DNA from: Bacillota bacterium
GTDB lineage: Bacteria > Bacillota > Clostridia > Christensenellales > UMGS416
Assembly (NCBI GenBank): GCA_023409755.1
Contig: JAEYRA010000018.1
Span: 1 to 41,279 of the forward strand
Direction: 5' to 3'
DNA length: 41,279 nucleotides
Shown: one piece after another, positions 27,064-36,087 of the stretch
Layout of the letters: each line of letters opens with the position of its first letter
How positions within the stretch are numbered: position 1 is the stretch's first letter
The notes under the pieces: model-generated
The model's input: only the letters and a program-made list of their open reading frames with translations
Told to the model about the DNA's origin: nothing
The model's database searches: none
Made by a program: the position numbers and the translations under genes

Positions 27064-29949
27064 ATGAGTTTCCAGAGAGGCCCGCAAAACTACAACAACA
27101 GCGCCCCAGAGACCAAAAGGGGCGTGATGGAACGACTGCGCCTGTCGCTGCCCGGCGGCCGCAAAGCTGGCAACACCCCACCCACCGGGCAGGATGACTC
27201 CGCTGACGGCCGCATCTTCCAGCAGCGTTTGAAGCGACCCAACGTGCTGCTCACCATCTCCTTTACCACCCTGCAGCTTATCGTCTTTGCAGTGCTGCTG
27301 CTGTCGGTGGGGGGCTTGGGCGCGGTCATCGGCATTGCCAAGGGATACATGGACACCACGCCCACCCTGGACGTGGATAAGCTGGCAAGCCAGCAATTGA
27401 CAAGCTACATTTATGACGCCAATGGCGACCTCATCACGACCTTCGTGGGCATGGAGAACCGCGAGTGGGCCAGCATTGACGAAATCCCCGAAGACTTGCA
27501 GAACGCCGTCGTCGCCACTGAGGATTCCCGCTTCTACCAGCACAACGGTGTGGATCTCAAGCGCATCGTCGGCGCGTTTTTCAGCAACATGAACAGCGAA
27601 TCCACCCAAGGGGGGAGTACGCTGACCCAGCAGCTCATCAAGATGAGGCTGCTGACGAGCGAGCGCAACTACAAGAGAAAGATCCAGGAAGCGTGGCTCG
27701 CCATGCAGTTGGAGAACAAGTATACCAAAACCCAGATTCTGGAGGCCTACCTCAACGCCATCCCCTTGGGGCAATCCAACTATGGCGTCAAGGCCGCCGC
27801 AAAGGATTACTTCGGCAAGGACCTGGATGAACTGACCCTGCGGGAGTGCGCCATGCTGGGCGGCCTCACCCAAAGCCCCTATCTCTACGACCCCCGGCGC
27901 AATACCTATGTGCGCAACCGCATGGACCTAACCGACAAGCGAACCAACACCGTTCTGATGCTCATGTACCAGCAAGGCTACATCGACAAGACCCAATACC
28001 AGATGGCACTGACCGAGACGGTCTCCATCCGTGAGAAGAGCGCCACCACCCAGATGTACGACATGCCCTACTTTGTCGAGTACGCCATCGAGGACATCAT
28101 CACCCACATCCTGAAGGACCGGAACCTGGAAAACACCAAAGAGAACCGAAGCAAGATCGACGACGAGCTGCGCACCAGCGGGTATCGCATCTATCTGACG
28201 GTTGACCCCGAGATCCAGAAGACCGTGGAGGACACTGTCTTCAACTGGACACGCTTCCCCAGCATGCGCTACAGCACCGAAAAGTACACCACATCGACCG
28301 AGGCCGACGGCACCAAGACCAAGCTCATCCAGCCACAGTGCGCCGCCGTGGTCATCGACTACCGCAAGGGGGAGTACAAAGCCATAGTGGGCGGCCGCCA
28401 GCAACCCACCGCCAAGCGCACCTTGAACCGCGCCTACATGTCACGCCTGGGCGTCGGCTCCAGTATCAAGCCCATCGCGGTCTACGGCCCGGCCATCGAC
28501 AAAGGCGCCGGCGAAGCCACGGTGGTGTTGAATGTCCCCGCCAAGATCACCGGCTGGGGCGGCAAGGGCTACCCCAACAACTACGGCGGCGGCGGCTTCA
28601 GCGGCCCAGTGCCCATCCGCACAGCGCTCATCAAATCCTTGAACGTGGTGGCGGCACGGCTCCTCATGGAGTATGTGACGATTGACGACTCCATGGAATA
28701 CCTGGCAAAGAACGGCGTCGTGGATGGCGTCAGCGCCTCGCTCAACAAGGACGGGCCTGGCCTGTCTCTGGGCACTTCGGGCTTGCCGATGACGACGATG
28801 GCCGCGGCTTTCGGCACCTTTGGCAACAAGGGCACCTACATCGAGCCGCTGACCTTCACCAAGATCATCGACAGCCAAGGCGCCACGGTGATGGACGCCA
28901 ACAAGATCCGCGTCAAGACCCAGGTGTTCAAGCCCTCCACCGCCTGGATCATGGTAGACATGCTGACCGCGGCGGTCAACGGCGGTACCGGCACAGGGGC
29001 TCGCATCTCCGGCATGACGGTGGCGGGCAAGACCGGCACCAACAGCGATTACCGCGGCGTGTCCTTCGTGGGGTTCACCCCCTACTATTCGGCAGGGGTC
29101 TACGTGGGGCACGACAATTACAAGCAGCTCTCCACCACCACCGGCGGCGGCGCGGCCGCACCGATCTTCAAGGCCTTCATGACCAAGATTCATGAGGGGC
29201 TGAAGGACAAGAAAATCATCAAGGACAGCCCCAGCTCCCTGGGGCTGGTGAAGGCGACGCTGTGCGGCGTGTCGGGGTTCAGGACCACCAGCGCCTGTGC
29301 CCTGGACCCCAACTACAAGCCGACGTCCGGTTGGTTCCTGAAGGGTACGGTGCCAACTGAGAGCTGCAACATGCACTATGAGAACAAGATGTGCACCGTG
29401 AGCCAAAAGCTGGCCACCGAGTTTTGCCCGGCGGAGGATGTGGAGGCCAGTGCCATCCTCGTCATCCCCAAGGATTCTGCCATCCGCAGCATGAGCGAGG
29501 CCAACATCAAGAAGTACTTCCCGCTGGCGGTGCTGGACTTCCCCAGCGTCAGCAACCTGAGCGACCTGAACCCCGACAACCCCGAGTACGCCGAGCTGTT
29601 CTGCCCCGTCCACACCGCCCAGTGGGCAGAGGTCAAGGCCAAGTGGGACATTCTGGTGGACCAGTGCAACAGCCTGAATGCCCAGGTCAAGACCATGATC
29701 GCCAACAATCCGTCGATGCCAAGCGCTGTGGTCAACTCCCTCAACAACAAGGTCTCGGCCATCAAGGTGCTGATCAAGGCAGGCATTGAGGACCCGATGG
29801 TACCGGCCCAGACGGCCTATGACAATCTGCTGGCTGCTTATCAGGACTTGTACAGCTACGCACAGGCCGTCAAGCCCACCCCCACCCCGGCCACGCCGAC
29901 GCCCACGCCAACGTCGTCCCCGGGCACGTCGCCCACAGGCGGCGGCTGA
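27064..29949 (+). CDS. Bifunctional class A penicillin-binding protein (PBP1a-like)
   Basis: A 961-residue cell wall synthase. It has a cytosolic tail, one membrane helix (about 61-93), a GT51 glycosyltransferase domain with catalytic E153 in AVVATEDSRFYQHNGVD and GGSTLTQQLIK, then a transpeptidase domain. The transpeptidase has S466-S-I-K469 (acyl-enzyme serine), S525-L-N527 and K656-T-G-T659, so both activities look intact. The region after about residue 730 is Cys-containing and then helical, and ends in a Pro-Thr repeat tail (PTPTPATPTPTPTSSPG), probably threading the wall. AGGAGG lies 14 bases before ATG 27064, longer than usual; no other start fits better. It is a single gene with a strong terminator, convergent with the amino-acid kinase gene. 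Confidence 0.95.
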   Translation: MSFQRGPQNYNNSAPETKRGVMERLRLSLPGGRKAGNTPPTGQDDSADGRIFQQRLKRPNVLLTISFTTLQLIVFAVLLLSVGGLGAVIGIAKGYMDTTPTLDVDKLASQQLTSYIYDANGDLITTFVGMENREWASIDEIPEDLQNAVVATEDSRFYQHNGVDLKRIVGAFFSNMNSESTQGGSTLTQQLIKMRLLTSERNYKRKIQEAWLAMQLENKYTKTQILEAYLNAIPLGQSNYGVKAAAKDYFGKDLDELTLRECAMLGGLTQSPYLYDPRRNTYVRNRMDLTDKRTNTVLMLMYQQGYIDKTQYQMALTETVSIREKSATTQMYDMPYFVEYAIEDIITHILKDRNLENTKENRSKIDDELRTSGYRIYLTVDPEIQKTVEDTVFNWTRFPSMRYSTEKYTTSTEADGTKTKLIQPQCAAVVIDYRKGEYKAIVGGRQQPTAKRTLNRAYMSRLGVGSSIKPIAVYGPAIDKGAGEATVVLNVPAKITGWGGKGYPNNYGGGGFSGPVPIRTALIKSLNVVAARLLMEYVTIDDSMEYLAKNGVVDGVSASLNKDGPGLSLGTSGLPMTTMAAAFGTFGNKGTYIEPLTFTKIIDSQGATVMDANKIRVKTQVFKPSTAWIMVDMLTAAVNGGTGTGARISGMTVAGKTGTNSDYRGVSFVGFTPYYSAGVYVGHDNYKQLSTTTGGGAAAPIFKAFMTKIHEGLKDKKIIKDSPSSLGLVKATLCGVSGFRTTSACALDPNYKPTSGWFLKGTVPTESCNMHYENKMCTVSQKLATEFCPAEDVEASAILVIPKDSAIRSMSEANIKKYFPLAVLDFPSVSNLSDLNPDNPEYAELFCPVHTAQWAEVKAKWDILVDQCNSLNAQVKTMIANNPSMPSAVVNSLNNKVSAIKVLIKAGIEDPMVPAQTAYDNLLAAYQDLYSYAQAVKPTPTPATPTPTPTSSPGTSPTGGG

Positions 29950-29980
29950 GGTACAAGGCATAGAGACAAAGCACAACACA

Positions 29981-30016
29981 AAAAGGAGCAGAGAGCCATG
30001 GCTCTCTGCTCCTTTT
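29981..30016. terminator. Bidirectional terminator, near-perfect long palindrome
   Basis: A fully self-complementary 36-bp palindrome centred on GCCATGGC with AAAA at the left end and TTTT at the right. It serves the PBP gene (+) and the kinase/MATE operon (-), which converge here. Confidence 0.95.
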
Positions 30017-30060
30017 ATCTGTCTCATTTACAAGCGGCCAAACGATCGGCCTCTTCGTCC

Positions 30061-30903
30061 CTAGCGGGCCTTGATGGCGATGCGGGTGCAGGGCACGCGG
30101 CCGTCCAGCAGGTCGCTGATGTGGTGGCGCGAGTGGCCGATGACGACCTCAATACCGGCGACGGCGGGGCCAATGCAATACTCCAGCTTGGCCCGTGCAC
30201 CGCCTGCTCCCCGCCGGCTGGCGCCGTCGCAGAACTGCTGCAGGCGGCGAATCTCAGTGACCAGCGCGTCGGCGTCGGGCGCGGACACCGTCTCCACCAG
30301 GGTGGAGGGGTCGGTCGGATCAAGGTAGATGCCCTCGGCAGAGGTCATGATGAGCAGCCGGCGGGCATTGACGAGGCGTGCAATGACGGCGGCGGTCTCG
30401 TCGTTGTCAATACACTCCACCACGTCGTCACTCGTCTGCCGCAGGGTGGAGAGCTCCATCTTGCGGGTCTCCTCGTCACTGACGGGGTCGTTGTAGTTGA
30501 CGATGGGAATGGCCCGCTGGTGGCTGCAGCGCAGCAGGAACTCCCGGATGTGGCGGCTCTTCTCCCGGTCGTTGAAGTGGGTGTGCTCCACCAGCAGCTG
30601 TCGCAGCGAATAGGCTGGCGACACGTAGCGGCGGTAATTCTCCATGAGGATGGCCTGGCCCTGGGCAGCGTAGTCGGTCTTGGCGGCCTCCTCGTCACCG
30701 GCCAGTTCCAACCCGGCGTTGCGCTTCATGAAGTCCAGGCGGCCAATCTCCGCCGCGCCGGAGGACACCCACACCATGCCGGGCATGAGCTCAGCCCCAA
30801 TGCGGCTGAAGATGTTGTAGTCGATGTCGTTGTCCTCTCGTCGGATGAGCGCCATGGAGCCGATCTTCCCCACCAGTTCCACCCGACCGTCCCGCAGTGT
30901 CAT
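30061..30903 (-). CDS. Amino-acid-kinase-family protein, glutamate-5-kinase-like
   Basis: A 280-residue cytosolic kinase of the amino acid kinase fold. Segments in common with glutamate 5-kinase (ProB) include VWVSSGAAEIGRLDF, AAQGQAILMENYRRY, LRQLLVEHTHFNDREKSRH, IPIVNYNDPVSDEE, IDNDETAAVIARLVNARRLL and IMTSAEGIYLDPTD. The C-terminal RRGAGGARAKLE resembles ProB GTGGMxTKL. But the N-terminal phosphate loop reads LVGKIGSMALIRRE instead of VVKxGSSLL, there is no PUA domain, and no proA is nearby, so it may phosphorylate something other than glutamate. It starts 19 bp after the MATE gene, behind GGGAGGAAGGGGAGC. Family membership is firm, substrate is not. Confidence 0.75.
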   Translation of the reverse strand: MTLRDGRVELVGKIGSMALIRREDNDIDYNIFSRIGAELMPGMVWVSSGAAEIGRLDFMKRNAGLELAGDEEAAKTDYAAQGQAILMENYRRYVSPAYSLRQLLVEHTHFNDREKSRHIREFLLRCSHQRAIPIVNYNDPVSDEETRKMELSTLRQTSDDVVECIDNDETAAVIARLVNARRLLIMTSAEGIYLDPTDPSTLVETVSAPDADALVTEIRRLQQFCDGASRRGAGGARAKLEYCIGPAVAGIEVVIGHSRHHISDLLDGRVPCTRIAIKAR

Positions 30904-30922
30904 GCTCCCCTTCCTCCCGTCG

Positions 30923-32341
30923 CTATTCGTATTGCCCAGCCTCGGTCAACGCAGGCGCTTCCGGGGCTTTGTTTGTCAGTTGCCGAATCCACTTACGGCG
31001 CAGGAACACCACCAGGCCCAAACTCACCTTGACGATTTCCTCAGCAAAGATGAGCAGGAACACCACCGGGAACGGCGGATGCCAGACGAACCCGGCCAGC
31101 GCCACCAGCGGCGCACCGATGAGCCACACACAGCCCACGTCGATGATCGCCCCGACGAGAGGCCGCCCGCCGGAGCGGAAAATGGCGACAATGAACAGCA
31201 TCGAGCCCATCTTCAGCGGCATCACGAACGAGCTGATGAGCAGAAGCTGTTCGGTCAGACGAGCCGTTTCCGCGCTGCGCGGGCCAATGAGCTGCACCAA
31301 AGGAACCCGCAGCAGGAACTCCAGCAAGCCAAGCCCCACCGCAATCAACATGCCGCTGGCCAGGCAGTGCCTAGCATTGTCCCACGCGCCTTTTTCGTCA
31401 CCAGCGCCCACGGCCTTGCCCACCAGTACGCCGCAGGCGTTGGAGGTACCGATGATGAAGGCAAAGAGCAGTTGGTCCACATTGGAATAGATGGAGTAGG
31501 CCGCAACCTCGGCGATGTACTGGCGGCCAAAGACAAAGGTGTAGACGCTGTTGCCCAGCACCCAAAGCCCTTCGTTTAGGAGCACCGGCCACACGACGCT
31601 TACAAACTTGCGGAGAAGCCGGCGGTCAAACTCAAACCACTCCCGCACGGCATGGAAGATCACATGTCTCCGCCGGCGGCCCAGGGCCACCAGCAACACG
31701 AATTGCACAAGGTTTGCAATCGTGGTGGACACCGCGGCGCCAGCCACACCCATGGCCGGCACGCCAAGCTTGCCATAAATAAGCACGAAGTTCAGACCCG
31801 TGTTGACAGCGATGGAGATGACGCTGGTCAGCAGGGGGATGTGCACCTCCTCGGTGCTGCGCATGGAGATAGCCAGCAGGTAGTTGAGCGCAAAAAGCGG
31901 GCAGTTGAACACAAAGATACGCAGGAACGACGTACCCATGTCCACGACGCTGCGCACCGACTCCTCATCGCTGTAGCCGGCGAAGACGCGGATCATCGTC
32001 TCCGGCACGGTAGCCATGAGCGCTCCGAACACCACCGCCACCGCCAGCGAAATGAGCACGGTGAGGCCAAAGACCTGACGAATCCCCTTGTGATCCCGCG
32101 CGCCCCAAAACTGGGAATAGAGGATGGACGCGCCTGAACACACGCCGAAGAGGGTAATCTGCATGATAAACGTCCATCGTGTGGCAAAGTTGACCGCTGT
32201 GATGGCCCCATCCCCCAGGTGTGCCACCATGGTCGTGTCAATGAGGGCAAAGGCCGCCATCAGAACGTTCTGCAGGGCGATGGGCAGGGCCAGCCGCATC
32301 ATCTGTTGGAGGAAGTCCCGGTTGCCGAAAATCTTAGTCAT
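30923..32341 (-). CDS. MATE-family multidrug/cation exporter
   Basis: A 472-residue membrane antiporter with about twelve helices in two halves, exporting cationic compounds with sodium or proton. Family landmarks are LALPIALQNVLMAAFALIDT (helix 1), MVAHLGDGAITAVNFATRW, SGASILYSQFWGARDHKGIRQ and, in the second half, VWPVLLNEGLWVLGNSVYTF and GTSNACGVLVGKAVGAGDEKGA. It starts at ATG 32341 with AGGAG seven bases upstream. It is the first gene of a two-gene operon with the glutamate-kinase-like enzyme and diverges from topB. The substrate is unknown. Confidence 0.93.
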   Translation of the reverse strand: MTKIFGNRDFLQQMMRLALPIALQNVLMAAFALIDTTMVAHLGDGAITAVNFATRWTFIMQITLFGVCSGASILYSQFWGARDHKGIRQVFGLTVLISLAVAVVFGALMATVPETMIRVFAGYSDEESVRSVVDMGTSFLRIFVFNCPLFALNYLLAISMRSTEEVHIPLLTSVISIAVNTGLNFVLIYGKLGVPAMGVAGAAVSTTIANLVQFVLLVALGRRRRHVIFHAVREWFEFDRRLLRKFVSVVWPVLLNEGLWVLGNSVYTFVFGRQYIAEVAAYSIYSNVDQLLFAFIIGTSNACGVLVGKAVGAGDEKGAWDNARHCLASGMLIAVGLGLLEFLLRVPLVQLIGPRSAETARLTEQLLLISSFVMPLKMGSMLFIVAIFRSGGRPLVGAIIDVGCVWLIGAPLVALAGFVWHPPFPVVFLLIFAEEIVKVSLGLVVFLRRKWIRQLTNKAPEAPALTEAGQYE

Positions 32342-32417
32342 GAAAGCTCCTGTCTGTCATAATCACAGAATAATAGTTTATCATAAATGGTGTGTGGGTG
32401 TAAATGAAACCCGTTGG

Positions 32418-32446
32418 TTGACCGGGCTGTCCCCGTGGTGTAATAT
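32418..32446 (+). promoter_or_regulatory. topB promoter
   Basis: TTGACC (32418-32423), 17 bp, TAATAT (32441-32446), about 42 bp before the start codon. GGGAGGA precedes ATG 32488. Confidence 0.55.
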
Positions 32447-32487
32447 GGATCTGTTGTGGCAAACACGACATTTTCGGGAGGATATTC

Positions 32488-34950
32488 ATGCCAAAGACAC
32501 TCGTAATCGCCGAAAAACCCTCGGTCGGCACCGACATCGCCAAGGTGTTGGGCTGCCGCAACCGCAGCAAAGGTTGGATTGAGGGCGACGATTACATCGT
32601 CACCTGGGCCATTGGCCACCTGGTGACTCTCTGCTCGCCGGAGGAAATGGACGAGTCGCTCAAAACCTGGAGCTTTGACACGTTGCCAATTTTACCCCAG
32701 ACGATGAAGCTCAAGGTATCTTACCGCACACGCCAGCAGTTCGAAACTGTGAAACGATTGATGAACCTGGAGACCGTGTCCGATCTGATCTGCGCCACCG
32801 ACTCCGGCCGGGAAGGCGAGCTCATCTTCCGCTATATCTACAACATGGCGGGCTGCACCAAGCCTTTCCGCCGGCTTTGGATCTCATCCATGACCGATGA
32901 GGCCATCCGCGATGGGTTTGCCGCGTTGCGGCCGGGCCAGGAATACGACAACCTCTACCAATCTGCCCGCTGCCGAGCCGAGGCTGACTGGCTGGTGGGC
33001 ATGAACGGCAGCCGCGGCTACACCCTGCAATACGACCGGCTGCTGTCGGTGGGGCGGGTGCAGTCGCCCACGCTTGCCATCATGGTCAAGCGCGAGCAGG
33101 AGATCAAGTCCTTTGTGCCTGAGACCTTCCACGAACTGACGGCCACGTTCCAGGGGTACACCGGCCGCTGGTTTGATGAAAGTGCCGAGGGCCGGCCCAC
33201 GCGCATCCCACAAAACAAGCTGGAATGGGCGGCCGCCCTGGCCGAGGAGCTCAAGGGCAAGCCCTACACAGTGGAAAGCGTGGAGCGTGAACAGAAGAGC
33301 TTCAAGCCGCCGCTGCTCTACGACCTGACTGAGCTGCAGCGGGACGCCAACCGACGGTTCGGCTGGTCGGCCGCCAAGACGCTGGAGCTGGCCCAGGGGC
33401 TTTACGAGAAGCGAAAGCTCATCACCTACCCCCGTACCGACAGCCGGTACCTGAGCCGCGATATTTTCAAGACCCTGAAAGGGCGCATGGCCAAGCTGAA
33501 CGTGGAACCCTGGCAGCCCTTTGTGGAGACGGCCCTAGCCTCCGAACGCAACCTCTTTGGCCGGGTCATCAACGACGCGCGGGTGTCGGACCACCATGCC
33601 ATCATCCCCACTGGGCGCGACCCGGGCAAGCTCAACCTGGAGGAGGACGAAGGCAAGCTCTTCGACCTCATTGTCCGGCGCTTCCTCGCCATCTTCTTCC
33701 CCGATCAGGAGTTGGAGTATCTGACGGTTGTGACCCGCACCGAGGGACAGCCCTTCCTTTCCAAGGGCAAGGTCGTTCTGGTGCCTGGCTGGTCTGCGCT
33801 GTACGCGGAGCCCGCCGACGCCCCCAAGCGGAAGACCCGAGCCAAGAAAGATGAGGAGTTTGCAGACCTGCCAGCCCTGGCCGAGGGCGACGCCGGAAAG
33901 GTGAAAGCCGCAAAGCTGGAAGAGAAGCAAACCACCCCACCGCCGCGCTACACCGAAGCTTCCCTGCTGGGGGCGATGGAGCATGCCGGCCGCATGGTGG
34001 AGGATGAGGAGCTGCGCGAACAGATGAAGGACAGCGGTTTAGGCACCCCTGCCACCCGCGCATCCATCATCGAGCGGCTCATTCAGGTGCGCTACGTGCG
34101 CCGCACCGGCCGCTTGCTGGTGCCCACCGATAAGGGCATCAAGCTGGTCGAGGTGCTGGTCAGTGACCTCGCCTCGCCGGAGATGACCGGCCGATGGGAA
34201 AAGGAACTGGCCGAGATAGGCCGGGGGGAAAAGAACCCCGCAGCCTTCATGGAAGAGATTCGTGCCTTCGTCATCAAGATCGTCAACGCCTCCCGCCAGA
34301 AGGTGGAGGGCGTCGAATTCCCGCAGGACAAATCCCGTCCGCTGAGCGCAGGTCCGCGGGAGCCAGTGGGCACCTGCCCCAGCTGCGGAAGCAGCCTGTA
34401 TGAGAACTCCAAGACCTTCTACTGCGCACGGTGGCGCACGGGGTGCCGGTTCAGCATCTGGAAGGACACGGCCAGCAAGCATGGCGGCCCGGAGGTCACC
34501 GAGGAGATGGCAAAGAAACTGTTGGCTGACCAGACCCTGGCGGTGGAGGGTGGCACGCTGACGCTGCGTACACAGGCTCCCTACGCCGTGTGGGCACCGG
34601 AGGGCGGTGAACCCATTCTGGATTTGCCAACCCCCGCACCGAAGGCACGCGCCAAAGCGACGGCCGCCAAAAAGACCACAACTGCCAAAACAACCGCCAA
34701 GAAGGCCGCCACCGGCACAGCCGCCAAGACGACCACCAAGAAGGCCGCCAGCACGACTGCCAAGACGACCACCAAGAAAGCCGCCACCGGCACAACCGCC
34801 AAGGCAACCACCAAGAAGGCCGCCAGTGACACAGATGCCGGGACAGCCAAGGAGACGTCCTCCGCAGGAACCGGCAAGCCCACTGCCGCCAAAAAGACCA
34901 CCGCCAAGGAAACAACCACCACCAAAACGACCAGAAAGACGACAACATGA
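32488..34950 (+). CDS. topB: DNA topoisomerase III with lysine/threonine-rich C-terminal tail
   Basis: An 820-residue type IA topoisomerase that decatenates and relaxes DNA through a single-strand break. The TOPRIM domain starts KTLVIAEKPSVGTDIAKVLG and has CATDSGREGELIFR for metal. The catalytic tyrosine is Y314 in LITYPRTDSRYLS. LYDLTELQRDANRRFGWSA and GLGTPATRASIIERLI are further TopB signatures. A zinc-finger-like segment with Cys in TCPSCGSSLY and FYCARWRTGC lies near residues 630-655. From about residue 720 to the end the chain is nearly all Lys, Thr and Ala, in imperfect units such as AKTTTKKAAS, like eukaryotic H1 or bacterial H1-like tails. This tail is an addition to the normal core. 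The gene overlaps the pseudouridine synthase gene by 4 bp. Confidence 0.95.
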   Translation: MPKTLVIAEKPSVGTDIAKVLGCRNRSKGWIEGDDYIVTWAIGHLVTLCSPEEMDESLKTWSFDTLPILPQTMKLKVSYRTRQQFETVKRLMNLETVSDLICATDSGREGELIFRYIYNMAGCTKPFRRLWISSMTDEAIRDGFAALRPGQEYDNLYQSARCRAEADWLVGMNGSRGYTLQYDRLLSVGRVQSPTLAIMVKREQEIKSFVPETFHELTATFQGYTGRWFDESAEGRPTRIPQNKLEWAAALAEELKGKPYTVESVEREQKSFKPPLLYDLTELQRDANRRFGWSAAKTLELAQGLYEKRKLITYPRTDSRYLSRDIFKTLKGRMAKLNVEPWQPFVETALASERNLFGRVINDARVSDHHAIIPTGRDPGKLNLEEDEGKLFDLIVRRFLAIFFPDQELEYLTVVTRTEGQPFLSKGKVVLVPGWSALYAEPADAPKRKTRAKKDEEFADLPALAEGDAGKVKAAKLEEKQTTPPPRYTEASLLGAMEHAGRMVEDEELREQMKDSGLGTPATRASIIERLIQVRYVRRTGRLLVPTDKGIKLVEVLVSDLASPEMTGRWEKELAEIGRGEKNPAAFMEEIRAFVIKIVNASRQKVEGVEFPQDKSRPLSAGPREPVGTCPSCGSSLYENSKTFYCARWRTGCRFSIWKDTASKHGGPEVTEEMAKKLLADQTLAVEGGTLTLRTQAPYAVWAPEGGEPILDLPTPAPKARAKATAAKKTTTAKTTAKKAATGTAAKTTTKKAASTTAKTTTKKAATGTTAKATTKKAASDTDAGTAKETSSAGTGKPTAAKKTTAKETTTTKTTRKTTT

Positions 34951-35660
34951 GCAAACCCATGCGTTTGGATAAGTTCCTCAGTGCCTGCGGCGTTGGTACA
35001 CGCTCGGAGGTCAAGAAGCTGCTGCGTCTTGACCTAGTGGAGGTGAACGGCACCGTACAGCGCGACCCCGCCCTGTCCATTGACCCGGAAACGGTTGAAA
35101 TCACCTATCGTGGTGAACAGCTGCGCTACCAGGAGCACGTCTATCTGATGCTTCACAAGCCTGAAGGCGTGGTCTCTGCCACCGATGACCGCTGGAGTGA
35201 CACGGTGCTCGACCTGTTGGAAGGCGCATACCGGGAGCGGGCGCTCTTCCCGGTGGGTCGGCTGGACCGTGATACCACGGGGCTGCTGCTGCTCACCGAC
35301 GACGGCCCGCTCTCCCACGAGCTGCTCTCCCCCCGCAAACACGTGGAGAAAGTATACGAAGCCTTGCTGGACCGCCCAGCCACCGAAGCAGATGTGGCCG
35401 CCTTTGCGCAAGGCCTCAACCTGGGCGACTTTGTGAGCCAGCCCGCCGTACTGACCCCGCTGGAGGGCAGCCGCGCCCAGGTCACACTGACCGAGGGGAA
35501 GTTCCACCAAGTCAAGCGCATGTTTGAGGCCTGCGGTGCCCAGGTGCTGCGCCTCCACCGCCTGTCCATGGGCCCGCTCACGCTGGACCCGGCCCTGCAG
35601 CCCGGCGACTGGGGGGAGCTGACACCGGAGGAGCTGCAAGCGCTGCGGAGAAAGGCCTGA
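34947..35660 (+). CDS. RsuA/RluB-family pseudouridine synthase
   Basis: A 237-residue cytosolic RNA-modifying enzyme. It has an N-terminal S4 RNA-binding domain (MRLDKFLSACGVGTRSEVKK, then VEVNG), followed by the catalytic domain with VGRLDRDTTGLLLLTDDG. D107 in RLD is the conserved nucleophile. The segments YLMLHKPEGVVSAT, VEKVYEALL and LTEGKFHQVKRMFEACG are typical of the RsuA group that acts on 16S rRNA (RsuA) or 23S rRNA (RluB/E/F); the size fits RsuA, but the target base is not certain. ATG 34947 overlaps the topB stop as ATGA, so it is translationally coupled. A terminator follows. Confidence 0.93.
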   Translation: MSKPMRLDKFLSACGVGTRSEVKKLLRLDLVEVNGTVQRDPALSIDPETVEITYRGEQLRYQEHVYLMLHKPEGVVSATDDRWSDTVLDLLEGAYRERALFPVGRLDRDTTGLLLLTDDGPLSHELLSPRKHVEKVYEALLDRPATEADVAAFAQGLNLGDFVSQPAVLTPLEGSRAQVTLTEGKFHQVKRMFEACGAQVLRLHRLSMGPLTLDPALQPGDWGELTPEELQALRRKA

Positions 35661-35687
35661 GCCGTCGCCCCCGATCACGAAACACTG

Positions 35688-35716
35688 ACAGCCCCGTCAC
35701 AGGACGGGGCTGTTTT
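35688..35716 (+). terminator. Terminator of topB-pseudouridine synthase operon
   Basis: ACAGCCCCGTC (35688-35698) pairs perfectly with GACGGGGCTGT (35703-35713) around a four-base loop, followed by TTT. Confidence 0.92.
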
Positions 35717-36036
35717 CATCCGCAGATCCACCGTTACCCACGGCCCGCCGTGCGGCGGAGCCGTTTCAGGTCGTCTATAAACCATTTCGCGCAGAAAGAA
35801 CAAACCCTCCCGCCGATTCATTCGGCGGGAGGACAGTCGAAGTCAGCGCGAGCAGAAGAGAAAGTCCCGCCAGAAGGCGCAACGTATCCTTAGAAACCCG
35901 CATGAGAGCTACAATTAGTGATCGGTCGGTGACGTGTGCGGCGACCGATCTGGTCATAACGAGAACAAGTTCTCTGAATCGCGGCTGTCGCCACAGCGGC
36001 AGACGCGAAAGGTTGTCGCTTTGTCGACACGCAGAA
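35717..36036. other. Palindrome-rich gap without a confident gene
   Basis: About 320 bp between two terminators. It holds CACGGC/GCCGTG (35739-35752), an 11-bp perfect hairpin CCTCCCGCCGA/TCGGCGGGAGG (35806-35832) that looks like a minus-strand terminator (GTTTGTTCTTTC follows), GATCGGTCG/CGACCGATC (35920-35928 with 35942-35950) and GAGAAC-AA-GTTCTC (35961-35974). A 42-codon minus-strand frame (35775-35903) encodes a hydrophobic, signal-like peptide but has no clear ribosome site. A small RNA or short gene ending at the hairpin is possible but unproven. Confidence 0.5.
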
Positions 36037-36066
36037 AACGGCCCCCGCCATACAGCGGGGGCCGTT
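36037..36066 (-). terminator. Terminator of the LplB/LplC/binding-protein operon
   Basis: AACGGCCCCCGC (36037-36048) pairs perfectly with GCGGGGGCCGTT (36055-36066). On the minus strand TTTTCTG follows. It lies 21 bp past the binding-protein stop. Confidence 0.9.
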
Positions 36067-36087
36067 CGGTTCAACTGCCGTTCGGAA

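Noticed and set aside
28441..30027. A 528-codon minus-strand frame opposite the PBP gene
   Set aside because: It runs through the bidirectional terminator and is antisense to conserved transpeptidase motifs, so it is a shadow.
35961..35974. GAGAAC-AA-GTTCTC as a LexA box
   Set aside because: The Firmicutes LexA site is CGAAC-N4-GTTCG; here the spacing between GAAC and GTTC is two, and no SOS gene follows.
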